From contig NZ_JAODUA010000007.1 of assembly GCF_025399895.1 (NCBI RefSeq), positions 62,001 to 126,000 of the forward strand: a DNA stretch of 64,000 bases. Reading direction: 5' to 3'. Every line of letters starts with the position of its first letter. The first letter of the stretch is position 1. Both the position numbers and the translations under genes were made by a program. The notes beneath the pieces were generated by a model, which saw only the letters and a program-made list of their open reading frames with translations, had not been told where the DNA came from and searched no databases. Shown in pieces: positions 7,430 to 15,449 of this stretch. Source of the stretch: Streptomyces sp. ASQP_92. Lineage in GTDB: Bacteria; Actinomycetota; Actinomycetes; Streptomycetales; Streptomycetaceae.

Positions 7430-8662
7430 CTATACGGCATCGCGTTCGACCGGACAGCTCATGCAGCGCGGGCCGCCCCTCCCCCGTCCCAGCTCGTTGC
7501 CCCGGATCTCGATCACCTCGATGCCCTCCTTGCGCAGATGCGTATTGGTCGTGACATTGCGCTCGTACGCGACCACCACCCCCGGCTCCACCGCCAGTAC
7601 ATTGCAGCCGTCGTCCCACTGCTCACGCTCGGCGGAATGCACGTCCTGGGTGGCGGTCAGCACCCGGATCCGGTCCAGACCCAGAGCCGCCGCGATCGCA
7701 CGGTGCATGTGCTCGGGCGGATGATCGGTGACCTTCAGCTCCTGCTCGCCCGCGCCCGGCTCGATCGTGTACGAGCGCAACATGCCCAGGCCCGCGTACT
7801 GAGTGAAGGTTTCTCCGTCCACCATCGTCATCACCGTGTCGAGATGCATGAACGCCCGCCGCTTCGGCATGTCGAGCGCCACGATGGTCCGCGCCGAGCC
7901 CGCCGCGAACAGACCGCGCGCGAGCATCTCCACCGCCTGCGGGGTGGTCCGCTCACTCATCCCGATCAGCACCGCGCCGTTCCCGATCACCAGGACGTCG
8001 CCGCCCTCGATGGTGGACGGATAGTCGCTCTGCCCCTGCGACCAGATGTTGAACGGACCCGCCTGCGCGCCCTTGAACAGCGGATGGTGATGGTAGATCG
8101 CCTCGAAGTGCACGGTCTCGCGCTGCCGGGCCGGCCAGCGCATCGCGTTGATGGAGACACCGTCATAGATCCAGGCCGAGGTGTCACGCGTGAACAGATG
8201 GTTCGGCAGCGGGCCCAGCAGGAAGTCGTCCAGATCCATCGCGTGGAAGCGCACCGACGTCGGCTCGGGATGCCCCTCCAGAAACTCCCGCTTGGTCATC
8301 CCGCCGACCAGGGCCTCCGCCAGATCGGCCGCCGCCAAGTCCTCGAACGCCGCCCGCAGATGCCCCGTCGCCAGCGGCCCGTACTCCTTCTCGTCGAAGA
8401 CCCGGTCCAGCACGAGCGCCCGGGCCTCGGGGATCCGCAACGACTCACACAGCAGATCCCCGAAGAGATGCACCTCCACCCCCCGGTCGCGCAGCACGTC
8501 CGCGAACCCGTCGTGCTCCTGTCTGGCCCGACGCACCCACAGCACGTCGTCGAAGAGCAGCGCGTCCTTGTTGCTGGGCGTGAGGCGCTTCAGCTCCAGA
8601 TCTGGCCGGTGCAGTATGACGCGGCGCAGCCGCCCGGTCTCGGAATCGACATGGAATCCCAT
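7430..8662 (-). CDS. arcA: Arginine deiminase
   Basis: A 410-aa enzyme hydrolysing arginine to citrulline and ammonia, the first step of the arginine deiminase pathway. Conserved segments include FTRDTSAWI, the catalytic-His region RAFMHLDTVMTMVD, and the C-terminal GGPRCMSCP carrying the nucleophilic cysteine at about residue 400. The start at 8662 gives the standard N-terminus MGFHVDSETGRLRRVILHRP; a much longer frame upstream runs through low-complexity G-rich DNA and is not credible. CAGGAT lies just ahead of the ATG, so a leaderless mRNA is possible. First gene of an arcAB unit. Confidence 0.94.
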   Translation of the reverse strand: MGFHVDSETGRLRRVILHRPDLELKRLTPSNKDALLFDDVLWVRRARQEHDGFADVLRDRGVEVHLFGDLLCESLRIPEARALVLDRVFDEKEYGPLATGHLRAAFEDLAAADLAEALVGGMTKREFLEGHPEPTSVRFHAMDLDDFLLGPLPNHLFTRDTSAWIYDGVSINAMRWPARQRETVHFEAIYHHHPLFKGAQAGPFNIWSQGQSDYPSTIEGGDVLVIGNGAVLIGMSERTTPQAVEMLARGLFAAGSARTIVALDMPKRRAFMHLDTVMTMVDGETFTQYAGLGMLRSYTIEPGAGEQELKVTDHPPEHMHRAIAAALGLDRIRVLTATQDVHSAEREQWDDGCNVLAVEPGVVVAYERNVTTNTHLRKEGIEVIEIRGNELGRGRGGPRCMSCPVERDAV

Positions 8663-8719
8663 GCCCCCATCCTGTCCCGCACCGACCCCGCTCACCCGGC
8701 GAACACGGCGCCGACTGCC

Positions 8720-8960
8720 GGATTTGGGGGGGGTGGGGGAGGTCGGGGTGGCGGGGGGGCAGGGTGGCGGGCCGCCGTTGGCCCGGGGCGGCGGGGGGCG
8801 GGTCGTCGCGGCGACGGCAGGCGGGCAGGGCGTCGGGGTGGCGGGGGTGGGGGACGAGGGGCGGCCGTCGAGGGTTGACCCCCGGGGCGGCGGGGTGGCG
8901 GGGTGGCGGGCCGACGTTGACCCGGGGCGGCGGGGCGGCGGGCCGTGGTTGTCCCGGGCC
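8720..8960. repeat. G-rich low-complexity tract between arcA and mmuM
   Basis: The 8663-9028 gap carries no credible gene. Its centre is a run of G3-G9 tracts with short units such as GGCGGGG and GGTGGCGGG in loose tandem on the plus strand. The tract has G-quadruplex potential and lies upstream of arcA and downstream of the minus-strand mmuM. Translations across it are simple Gly/Arg/Pro sequence. Confidence 0.7.
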
Positions 8961-9028
8961 GGGCAGTGCCTCGCGCCGGGTGAGCGGGTGGGACTGCCCA
9001 CACCCGCTCGACGGACGGGCCGGCGCGC

Positions 9029-10054
9029 CTACCCCGGCCCCTCCCCCACCCGGGCCGCCAACCGCGCGATCTCGGCCGGGCCCACCCGGCAGCACCCGCC
9101 GACGAGCCGCGCCCCCGCCGCCGTCCACTCCGCCACCCGCGCCGCCTCGAACCTCGCCCCGCCCGTCCAGCGCCGCCCCACCGCGTCCCAGCGCTCGCCA
9201 CTGTTCGGGTAGACCACCACCGGCTTTCCGGTCACCGACGCCGCGAGCGGCACCGCCCGGTCCGCGTCCGCGGGGTCACAGCAGTTCACCCCGACCGCGA
9301 TCACCTGGTCCCACCCCGCCGCCAGGGCGAACGCCGCCGCCAGATCCTGACCGGCCCGGGTGCGCCCACCCGCGATGCTGTACGAGAGCCACACCGGCAC
9401 TCCGCACCCCTCCACCGCCCGCAACAGTGCCTCCGCCTCATCGACATCCGGCACCGTCTCCAACGCCAGGACATCAGGACCGGCCGCCACCAGCGCCTCG
9501 ATGCGAGGCCGGTGGAACCGCTCCAGCTCCCGCACGCTCAGCCCATAACGGCCCCGGTACTCACTGCCATCGGCCAGGAAGGCGCCGTAGGGGCCGACGG
9601 AGGCGGCCACCCAGGGGGTGGGGGGTGGGGCGGGGTTCTGGGGGGCCTCCCCCTCCCCCCTCCCCCGCCCCACCCCTCCCCCCGCGCCCCCACCCACCCC
9701 ATGCGGATCCTCCCCGGCAGGGTCGGCCGCCGGGCACAACGCCCCTGCCGTGCGCGCCAGTTGAACGCTGCGGGCCAAGAGCAGCTCCGCCTCCTGGTGG
9801 CTCAGTCCTCGACGGGCGAAGCCCTCGAAGGTGGCCTGATAGGAGGCGGTGGTCAGCACCTGGGCGCCCGCCCGGGCATAGGCGGTGTGCGCCTCCTGGA
9901 TCTGCCGCGGGTCGTCGGCGAGCAGCCGGGCCGACCACAGTTCGTCGCTCAAGTCGCAGCCCTGGGACTCCAGTTGGTTGGACAGGCCGCCGTCGAGGAC
10001 CACCGGTCCCTGCGCGAGGGCCGCTGCGAGTGTCCGGGCGGGGCGCACGCTCAT
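9029..10054 (-). CDS. mmuM: Homocysteine S-methyltransferase
   Basis: A 341-aa protein that transfers a methyl group, usually from S-methylmethionine, to homocysteine to give methionine. It has the pterin/betaine-homocysteine methyltransferase barrel with the zinc-ligand segments GVNCCDP and, near the C-terminus, GGCCRVGP. The N-terminal GPVVLDGGLSNQLE is typical. Unusual is a Gly/Pro/Glu-rich insert around residues 115-150, encoded by a G-tract/C-tract palindrome at 9614-9682. The start overlaps the upstream oxidoreductase stop by 4 bp (ATGA), so the two are translationally coupled. Confidence 0.88.
   Translation of the reverse strand: MSVRPARTLAAALAQGPVVLDGGLSNQLESQGCDLSDELWSARLLADDPRQIQEAHTAYARAGAQVLTTASYQATFEGFARRGLSHQEAELLLARSVQLARTAGALCPAADPAGEDPHGVGGGAGGGVGRGRGEGEAPQNPAPPPTPWVAASVGPYGAFLADGSEYRGRYGLSVRELERFHRPRIEALVAAGPDVLALETVPDVDEAEALLRAVEGCGVPVWLSYSIAGGRTRAGQDLAAAFALAAGWDQVIAVGVNCCDPADADRAVPLAASVTGKPVVVYPNSGERWDAVGRRWTGGARFEAARVAEWTAAGARLVGGCCRVGPAEIARLAARVGEGPG
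9614..9682. repeat. G/C-tract imperfect palindrome inside mmuM
   Basis: A plus-strand G-rich arm (about 9614-9635, ending GGGGTGGGGCGGGG) is followed by its near inverse (about 9663-9682, CCCCGCCCCACCCC). The central part contains GGGGGGCCTCCCCC. It lies in frame within the methyltransferase gene and encodes the low-complexity insert. Confidence 0.7.
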
Positions 10055-10980
10055 GCCCGGTTCAGTTGCGGCAGCACCTTCGAGGAGATCAGTTCGAGGT
10101 GGTCGAGGTCGTCGAGGTCGAGCAGCTGGAGGTAGATGCGGGACGATCCGGTCGCCTCGTACTTGCCGATCTTCTCCACGACCTCGGCGGGCGAGCCCGC
10201 GAGTCCGTTGGCCTTGAGTTCCTCCACCTCCCTTCCGATGGCGGCGGCCCTGCGGGCCACCTCTGCGTCGTCCTTCCCCACGCAGACGACCAGCGCGTTG
10301 GAGTACACGAGGTCGTCTGCCCGGCGTCCGGCGGCTTCGGCGGCCGCCTTCACCCGGGTGAACTGCCGCTCGCTGTCCTCGATGGAGGCGAACGGGATGT
10401 TGAATTCGTCGGCGTACTGGGCCGCGAGTCGTGGTGTGCGGGTCGCCCCGTGTCCGCCGATCAGGACGGGCACCTTGGTCTGGGCGGGCTTGGGCAGTGC
10501 GGGCGAGTCGCTGAGCTGGTAGTAGGTGGCGTGGAAGTCGAAGGTGTGGCCGACCTCGGTGGCCCAGAGGCCGGTGACGATGGCCAGCTGCTCCTCCAGC
10601 CTGGCGAATTTCTCCTTCGGGAAGGGGATGCCGTACGCCTTGTGTTCCTCCTCGAACCAGCCTGCTCCCAGGCCGAGTTCGACCCGGCCGCCCGACATCT
10701 GGTCGACCTGGGCGACCTGGATGGCGAGTACGCCCGGCAGCCGGAAGGTGCCGGCCGTCATGAGGGTGCCGAGCCGGATCCGCTTGGTTTCCCGGGCGAG
10801 GCCGGCCAGGGTGATCCATGCGTCGGTCGGGCCCGGGAGGCCGTCGGCGGATCCCATGCGCAGATAGTGGTCGGAGCGGAAGAAGGCGTCGAAGCCGAGG
10901 TCTTCGGTGGCCTTGGCGACGGTCAGGAGGGTGTCGTAGCCGGCGCCCTGCTGGGGCTCGGTGAAGATGCGAAGATCCAT
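10051..10980 (-). CDS. LLM class F420-dependent oxidoreductase
   Basis: A 309-aa luciferase-like barrel protein. It starts MDLRIFTEPQQGAGYDTLL and contains the conserved GRVELGLGAGWFEEEHKAYG and VPVLIGGHGATRTPRLAA. This subfamily in actinobacteria uses deazaflavin F420 or FMN; the substrate is unknown. ATG 10980 is chosen by fit to family N-termini. GGATGGGGGC precedes it, the same 14-bp leader (CAGGATGGGGGCAT) as found before arcA. It is co-translated with mmuM through a 4-bp overlap. Confidence 0.85.
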   Translation of the reverse strand: MDLRIFTEPQQGAGYDTLLTVAKATEDLGFDAFFRSDHYLRMGSADGLPGPTDAWITLAGLARETKRIRLGTLMTAGTFRLPGVLAIQVAQVDQMSGGRVELGLGAGWFEEEHKAYGIPFPKEKFARLEEQLAIVTGLWATEVGHTFDFHATYYQLSDSPALPKPAQTKVPVLIGGHGATRTPRLAAQYADEFNIPFASIEDSERQFTRVKAAAEAAGRRADDLVYSNALVVCVGKDDAEVARRAAAIGREVEELKANGLAGSPAEVVEKIGKYEATGSSRIYLQLLDLDDLDHLELISSKVLPQLNRA

Positions 10981-11229
10981 GCCCCCATCCTGCACCGTGG
11001 GGCCCTCGTCAACCCCGTCTGTGCCATCCGGCGCAGGAGTGCCCGGTCGGGTGAAAGTTCGTCGAACGACCCCGGCGCGCCCCCTCTGACCAGTGACGTT
11101 GGCGTCGAGCGGTCGTTGGCTCGGGCGGAGCCGGACCGCCCGGCCCGCGTGTCGGCGGCCTTGACCGGGGCGTCGACCGACTCTGCGCCCTGCCCGCCGT
11201 GCGGGAGGGCTCGGGCCGAGGAGGCCGCC

Positions 11230-11472
11230 ATGTCCCAGGAAGCCGTACCCGAACAGGCTGTGCCGCAGCAGTCGCCGCCGCAGTCCGCAGCCGAGCGGAA
11301 GGGTGCGCCGAAGGGGCTGTTGCAGCAGATGGAGGAGTTGATGGCAGCGCTGAACGCGGATCTGACGCAGCTCGACGCGGAGCTTCAGTCCACGGCCGAC
11401 CGCACGTCGCCCGCCGGCGACCCGGAGGAGCCCCGGCAGAACCTTGGGCACGAGCCGCGCGAGCACCACTGA
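11230..11472 (+). CDS. Small hypothetical coiled-coil protein
   Basis: An 80-aa protein with GAGGAGG just upstream of its ATG. It has a Gln/Pro-rich N-terminus (MSQEAVPEQAVPQQ), a central amphipathic helix (GLLQQMEELMAALNADLTQL) likely to form a coiled coil, and a polar acidic/His tail. No signal peptide or membrane segment. I do not recognise the family. It is isolated between oppositely oriented genes. Confidence 0.6.
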   Translation: MSQEAVPEQAVPQQSPPQSAAERKGAPKGLLQQMEELMAALNADLTQLDAELQSTADRTSPAGDPEEPRQNLGHEPREHH

Positions 11473-11535
11473 CCGCACGGGTGGCACGGGCAGCACGGGC
11501 AGCACGGGTGTCGTCGGGGCTTTCGTCCGCGCCGG

Positions 11536-12027
11536 TCATGGCGGGCCCGTCGTCGAGTCCCGCAGGATCTCGGCCGATCTGTCCCGCTCTCGTAAGGTGA
11601 GCCGGCGCAGCATGCCGCGGACCCGGTCGCCCGATTCGTCGGCGGCGTCGATGGCCTCTATGCACTGCCAGTACAGGCCCTCCTCGTCCGTGGCGCAGGC
11701 GACGGAGACCAGGGCCATGGCGACGTCGCCGAGCAGGCCGCCCAGGGAGGTCAACACGCTTGCGGCGTCGGTCACTTCGGAGAGCTGGGCGGCGCGGATT
11801 CCGTCGCGTCGCAGGCCCGGGTGGTCGAGTACGGCGCAGCCCCGGCTGCCCGCTTCGCTGAGGCCCCGGGCCTCGCCCCTCAGTTCTGGGGGGCCGGTGG
11901 CCGCGAGGTGGCCGCCGATGGCCTGGGCGAGGGCTTGTGCCTGCCAGGCCTCGGCCACGATGTCGAGCACGGCCCGGCTTTGGGCCAGGGCGTGTTGGCT
12001 GGCTTTGAGGAGCCGTACGGCGTCCAT
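11536..12027 (-). CDS. DUF6099-like hypothetical protein
   Basis: A 163-aa mostly helical protein opening MDAVRLLKASQHALAQSRAV with the segment EAWQAQALAQAIGGHL. I recall this as the Streptomyces family DUF6099, function unknown, but could not verify it. The gene carries a TTA leucine codon at codon 145 (plus-strand 11593-11595), rare in Streptomyces and dependent on the bldA tRNA. No signal peptide or transmembrane segment. Confidence 0.65.
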   Translation of the reverse strand: MDAVRLLKASQHALAQSRAVLDIVAEAWQAQALAQAIGGHLAATGPPELRGEARGLSEAGSRGCAVLDHPGLRRDGIRAAQLSEVTDAASVLTSLGGLLGDVAMALVSVACATDEEGLYWQCIEAIDAADESGDRVRGMLRRLTLRERDRSAEILRDSTTGPP

Positions 12028-12152
12028 CCGATGTCCCCGTTCGTAGGGCGGACCCGAGGTTGGTGTCCACTACCTAGCGTGAGCGTCTGCGGGCCGGAAA
12101 GCCAGAGGAAATCGGAAATCTGTGCACAGCAAGGCCGTTGTGAGTATCTCGG

Positions 12153-12536
12153 TCACTCGGGAGAGTGACTCTCCGTGTTCGTCGGCGGGTTGTTCGGGTC
12201 CTTGCGGGGTCCCGGTGCGGGGAAGCGGAGTTCATTGCGGTCGATCTTGGCCGCGAGGGCGGTGAGCGGGTCGATGCCGAGCACGCCGCAGAACTGGAGC
12301 AGATAGGCGAGGACATCGGCGACTTCGTCGGTGACGCGGTGGGCCCGGTCCGGGTCGGCCATCACGCGGTCCGACTCGTCCGGGGTCAGCCATTGGAAGA
12401 TTTCGAGCAGTTCCGAGGCCTCGACGCTGAGGGCCGCGGCGAGGTTCTTCGGGGTGTGGTAGGGCTGCCAGTGGCGGGCGGCGGCGAAGGCGGCGAGCCT
12501 GTTCTGCAGGGCCGGTAGGTCGAGTTGGTGGTTCAC
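12153..12536 (-). CDS. MazG-like nucleotide pyrophosphohydrolase
   Basis: A 127-aa all-alpha NTP pyrophosphatase of the MazG/RS21-C6 group. It has the metal-binding helices EASELLEIFQWL and DEVADVLAYLLQF (the ExxE and ExxD pairs). Such enzymes hydrolyse (d)NTPs, often non-canonical ones, to the monophosphate. GTG 12536 overlaps the upstream ATPase stop by 4 bp (GTGA), so the two are translationally coupled. An inverted repeat, GTCACTC and GAGTGAC at 12152-12169, spans the stop codon and may act as terminator. Confidence 0.8.
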   Translation of the reverse strand: MNHQLDLPALQNRLAAFAAARHWQPYHTPKNLAAALSVEASELLEIFQWLTPDESDRVMADPDRAHRVTDEVADVLAYLLQFCGVLGIDPLTALAAKIDRNELRFPAPGPRKDPNNPPTNTESHSPE

Positions 12537-13693
12537 GGCCCCAGGTCTACCACCGTGGCCCCATGGGTTTCCCGGGCACCCGCGTCGCCGACGGCGGCGA
12601 GGAGGCGGATGTGGCCGCGGGCGCACATCTCGGCGGCCAGCGCGATGAGTTCGCGGCTCTGGCGGGGATCGAGGGCGCGGTCGAGTCCGTCGGCGACGAC
12701 GGTGAGGGTCTGCATGGCGGGTGGCACTTCGGCGACGGTGTCCACGGCCAGCACGCCGGGCCCGGTGAGCAGGACGAGGGCGAGGGCGAGGTAGCGCAGT
12801 TCGCCCTCGCCGAGCCGGTCGACGGGGGTGCCGTGCAGGGTGGCGCCGCGGGCGAGGACGGCTCGTAAGGTGCCGTCGGCGCGTTCTTCGGTGGTGAGGC
12901 CCGTGACGGGGCCGACGCACCCGGCGCGGGCCGCGCTGACGAGCCGGCCGTGGCGGATGCCGCATTCGGTGCGGGTGCGACGCAGGATTTCGGCGAGGTT
13001 GTCGCAGCCGCGCCGGAGCCGGCCGCCGCCGCCCTGGCCGGGGACGACGGGTTCGCGCATGTGCTGGGGCTGGGGGTCGCAGGGGAACACCGAGCGCAGG
13101 GCGACGACGACTTGCTCGGCGGCGGCCAGGACGCGCAGTTGTCCTTCGGTCTTGCCGGCCACCCGCAGCGGAAGCAGCGCGGTGCCGAGCAGGTCGTCGG
13201 GCAGGGGGGCGCGGGTGACGGGCACCGCGCCCGCGGTGTGCCAGGCCGCCTGGACGGTGGAGCGGCCCGGGTCGCGCAGGGCGGTGCTGAGGAGGGTCTG
13301 TCCTTCGCTGGTCAAACGTTCGCCGACGATGCGGAGTTCCGGTTCGGCCTGGACGGCGAGGTCGAGGCGGACGGGGCCGGCGGGGCCGTCGACGGTGCAG
13401 CCGATGCGGAAGCCGCGGCGGCCCTGGGCGTCGGCGCCCGCGCGTTCGGGCACGCAGCCCGAGGGGTCGCGGAAGACGGATCCCAGGGCGGCGCCGGAGC
13501 CGAGTCTGGCGAGGGCTTCGAAGGCTTCCAGGACGCTGGTCTTGCCGCTGCCGCTGGGCCCGGTGATCAGGGTGAGGGGTCCGAGCGGGATGGTGGCGCC
13601 GCGGTGGGTCCGGAAGGCGGAGAGCCGGAGTTGGGTGACGGTGGGTCGATCCGGGCGGCCGGTTCGGTCACTGGCAGTGGTCGCGGTGGTCAT
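12533..13693 (-). CDS. AAA/SMC-like ATP-binding protein
   Basis: A 386-aa ABC-type ATPase (AAA_21/RecF-like). Walker A is GPSGSGKTSVLEAF near residue 45, an ABC-like signature DRLGEGELRYLALAL lies at about 290, and a degenerate Walker B LLTGPGVLAVDTV follows. ATG 13693 is preferred to the in-frame TTG at 13717. The gene contains a TTA codon (plus-strand 12866-12868, codon 276). It is operonic with the MazG-like hydrolase, which suggests a nucleotide or DNA-related stress function; the substrate is unknown. Confidence 0.8.
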   Translation of the reverse strand: MTTATTASDRTGRPDRPTVTQLRLSAFRTHRGATIPLGPLTLITGPSGSGKTSVLEAFEALARLGSGAALGSVFRDPSGCVPERAGADAQGRRGFRIGCTVDGPAGPVRLDLAVQAEPELRIVGERLTSEGQTLLSTALRDPGRSTVQAAWHTAGAVPVTRAPLPDDLLGTALLPLRVAGKTEGQLRVLAAAEQVVVALRSVFPCDPQPQHMREPVVPGQGGGGRLRRGCDNLAEILRRTRTECGIRHGRLVSAARAGCVGPVTGLTTEERADGTLRAVLARGATLHGTPVDRLGEGELRYLALALVLLTGPGVLAVDTVAEVPPAMQTLTVVADGLDRALDPRQSRELIALAAEMCARGHIRLLAAVGDAGARETHGATVVDLGP

Positions 13694-13841
13694 GACCGGG
13701 ACCGTACGCAGCCGCAAAACTGACGAACCGTTCCGCCTCGTTGACCTTCCTACGAATGAGGGACGGTACAGCGCTGCGGGACGGTCCTGGGCGGGGCGGT
13801 GGAACGGGAGGTGGCCGGGGGGAGGTCGTGCGGGGGACGTC

Positions 13842-13881
13842 GTGCGGGTGGTTCAGGGGTGCGGGTGGTTCAGGGGTGCGG
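13842..13881. repeat. 17-bp tandem duplication over the sepF stop codon
   Basis: GTGCGGGTGGTTCAGGG occurs twice in a row (13842-13858 and 13859-13875), followed by a partial third GTGCGG. The sepF stop codon at 13870-13872 lies in the second unit; the first unit holds a copy of the same TGA downstream. Confidence 0.8.
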
Positions 13882-14259
13882 TACCGCCGCCGCCGCGATG
13901 CCTTCCACTTCGGTGCCCGCCGGGGCGAGCAGGAAGACGTTGCGGTCGACGCGGTGCATGCCGCTGCCCAGGCCGAAGACGACGCCGGTGCTGAAGTCGA
14001 GGATGCGCTTGGCGACTTCGGGATCGGCACCGGTCAGGTCGAGCAGGACCGGGATCTGGGCGATGAGGTATTCCGCCACTTCACGGGCGTCCGCGAAGAT
14101 CTGGACCCGCAGGACGACGAAGCGCCTCTGTTCGACGGTCGCGTAGTCGCCGGGGATCGTGGTGTGGTCGGCTCTGGACGGCCATTCGTTGCGACCGCGC
14201 AGCGGAACGACCTGGGCGAGCCCCTCCCACTGTTCGTCGGTGACGTCGTACCTGCTCAC
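13870..14259 (-). CDS. SepF-like cell division protein
   Basis: A 129-aa protein that is mainly the SepF domain: VVLRVQIFADAREVAEYLI followed by PVLLDLTGADPEVAKRILDFSTGVVFGLG, a conserved core that forms dimers and contacts FtsZ. It lacks the membrane-binding amphipathic N-terminus and long linker of the division SepF. It therefore resembles the additional short SepF-like paralogues of Streptomyces, whose roles are less defined. No dcw genes are nearby, so it is not the canonical sepF of the division cluster. Confidence 0.82.
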   Translation of the reverse strand: MSRYDVTDEQWEGLAQVVPLRGRNEWPSRADHTTIPGDYATVEQRRFVVLRVQIFADAREVAEYLIAQIPVLLDLTGADPEVAKRILDFSTGVVFGLGSGMHRVDRNVFLLAPAGTEVEGIAAAAVPHP

Positions 14260-14392
14260 CGGACCACCTCGCCCACGTGCTGTATCTGCATCCGGCCATG
14301 ATGACGCCGCTCACCCGTTCAGCCCAACTTCGACACGGCTTGCGGGGGTGTCGGCTGCGCCTCATTCCGCCGGCGCCGGGGCGAAAGCGGGG

Positions 14393-14803
14393 CTAGGCGC
14401 AGGACGGGCACAGTCCGCGGTAGGTGACCTCGGCGCCGGACAGGGTGAAGCCGAAGCGTTCCCCGGCGGGGAGGTCGGACAGCGGGTCGCCGGTGGGGTG
14501 GACGTCGCGGATGGTGCCGCAGCGCGAGCACACCAAGTGCTGGTGCGGCTGGTGGGCGTTGGGGTCGTAGCGCTTGGCGCGGCCGTCGGTGGAGACCTCG
14601 AGGACCTCGCCGAGGCAGACCAGTTCGCCCAGGGTGTTGTAGACGGTCGCGCGGGAGATCTCGGGGAGCAGTCGGGCCGCGCGGACGTGGACCTCGTCGG
14701 CGGTCAGGTGCACGTGTTCGCCGTTCAGGACCTCCGCGACGACGCGTCGCTGGGAGGTCATGCGCCAGCCGCGCCCTCGCAGCCGTTCGAGCAGGTCACT
14801 CAT
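14393..14803 (-). CDS. Fur-family repressor (CatR/PerR-like)
   Basis: A 136-aa metalloregulator. It has an N-terminal winged helix (RMTSQRRVVAEVL, ISRATVYNTLGEL) and a C-terminal metal/dimer domain with HQHLVCSRCGTIRDVH and the second cysteine pair CPSC near the end. Histidines in HVHLTADEVH complete the regulatory site. It diverges from katG, as is common for peroxide-sensing Fur proteins that repress catalase or catalase-peroxidase genes. Peroxide sensing is inferred from this context. The spacer to katG is long, about 650 bp. Confidence 0.88.
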   Translation of the reverse strand: MSDLLERLRGRGWRMTSQRRVVAEVLNGEHVHLTADEVHVRAARLLPEISRATVYNTLGELVCLGEVLEVSTDGRAKRYDPNAHQPHQHLVCSRCGTIRDVHPTGDPLSDLPAGERFGFTLSGAEVTYRGLCPSCA

Positions 14804-15449
14804 TCCGGTTCACCTGTCCACGGTTCGGGGGTCGATCGCGATACGCGAAGTGTGCCAGGCGGCGTTCGCGTTCCGAAGGGACCCGTAGGGATGGGGAGGG
14901 TTTGTCGGGGCCCCGGCGGTAGGTCCCGGTACGGGTACCCAGGATCTTCCGGGGTCCCCAGGGCCTCCCGGGGTTTCCGGGATCTCCGGGGCCTCCGGGC
15001 CCGGGAGCCGGTGGCCCCGGGGTGGGGGGCCGAGGTGGGGCCGAAGGAATATGGGTTTGGTGTTCTTCTTGACTTGGATTTGGTCCATCGTAGGATCGAT
15101 GGCGCCGCTAGCCTAGGGACAGGAAGACTTCGCCCCACCCGCAACAGGACTCAACGACCCAACCCACCCACCAGACAGGGACGTCATGGGGATCACCGCC
15201 GCGAGGACGCGGGGTGCCGGCCCACGGGTGTGCGCCGCGCGGCCGATGACCACGCGCGCGGTCGGCCGCCCCGGCCTCGTGACCGTAACGATGCCGCCTC
15301 CGTCGTCCGGGGTCGATGATCCGGCCGGTGGGCCCGCCCATCGGGCAGGTACCCCGGCCGGCGCCCGCGACACCCGGGGCCCGTGCTCCGGCTTCTTCAC
15401 CGCCCGCAGTTCCTGAGCAATGTGATCCACCGAGTCAAGAAGGATTGCC
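14804..15449. other. Long fur-katG intergenic region
   Basis: This is a 646-bp gap. The part at 14880-15030 is G/C-tract-rich with repeated CCGGGG/CCTCCGG units. It is followed by an AT-richer promoter segment at 15045-15110 and then about 340 bp of leader before katG. A 76-codon frame (15186-15416) preceded by AGGGACG lies in the leader, but its composition is unlike a normal protein and it is left uncalled. Confidence 0.6.
15069..15096 (+). promoter_or_regulatory. Candidate katG promoter with palindromic -10 region
   Basis: TTGACT (15069-15074) and TAGGAT (15091-15096) are spaced by 16 bp. CCATCG and CGATGG form a dyad around the -10 box (15085-15102), which could be the repressor site. 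It implies a leader of about 350 nt before the katG start. Confidence 0.55.

Noticed and set aside
15186..15416. 76-codon ORF in the katG leader with a ribosome-binding-like AGGGACG
   Set aside because: Composition and lack of any recognisable motif do not support a protein; kept only as a remark on the leader.
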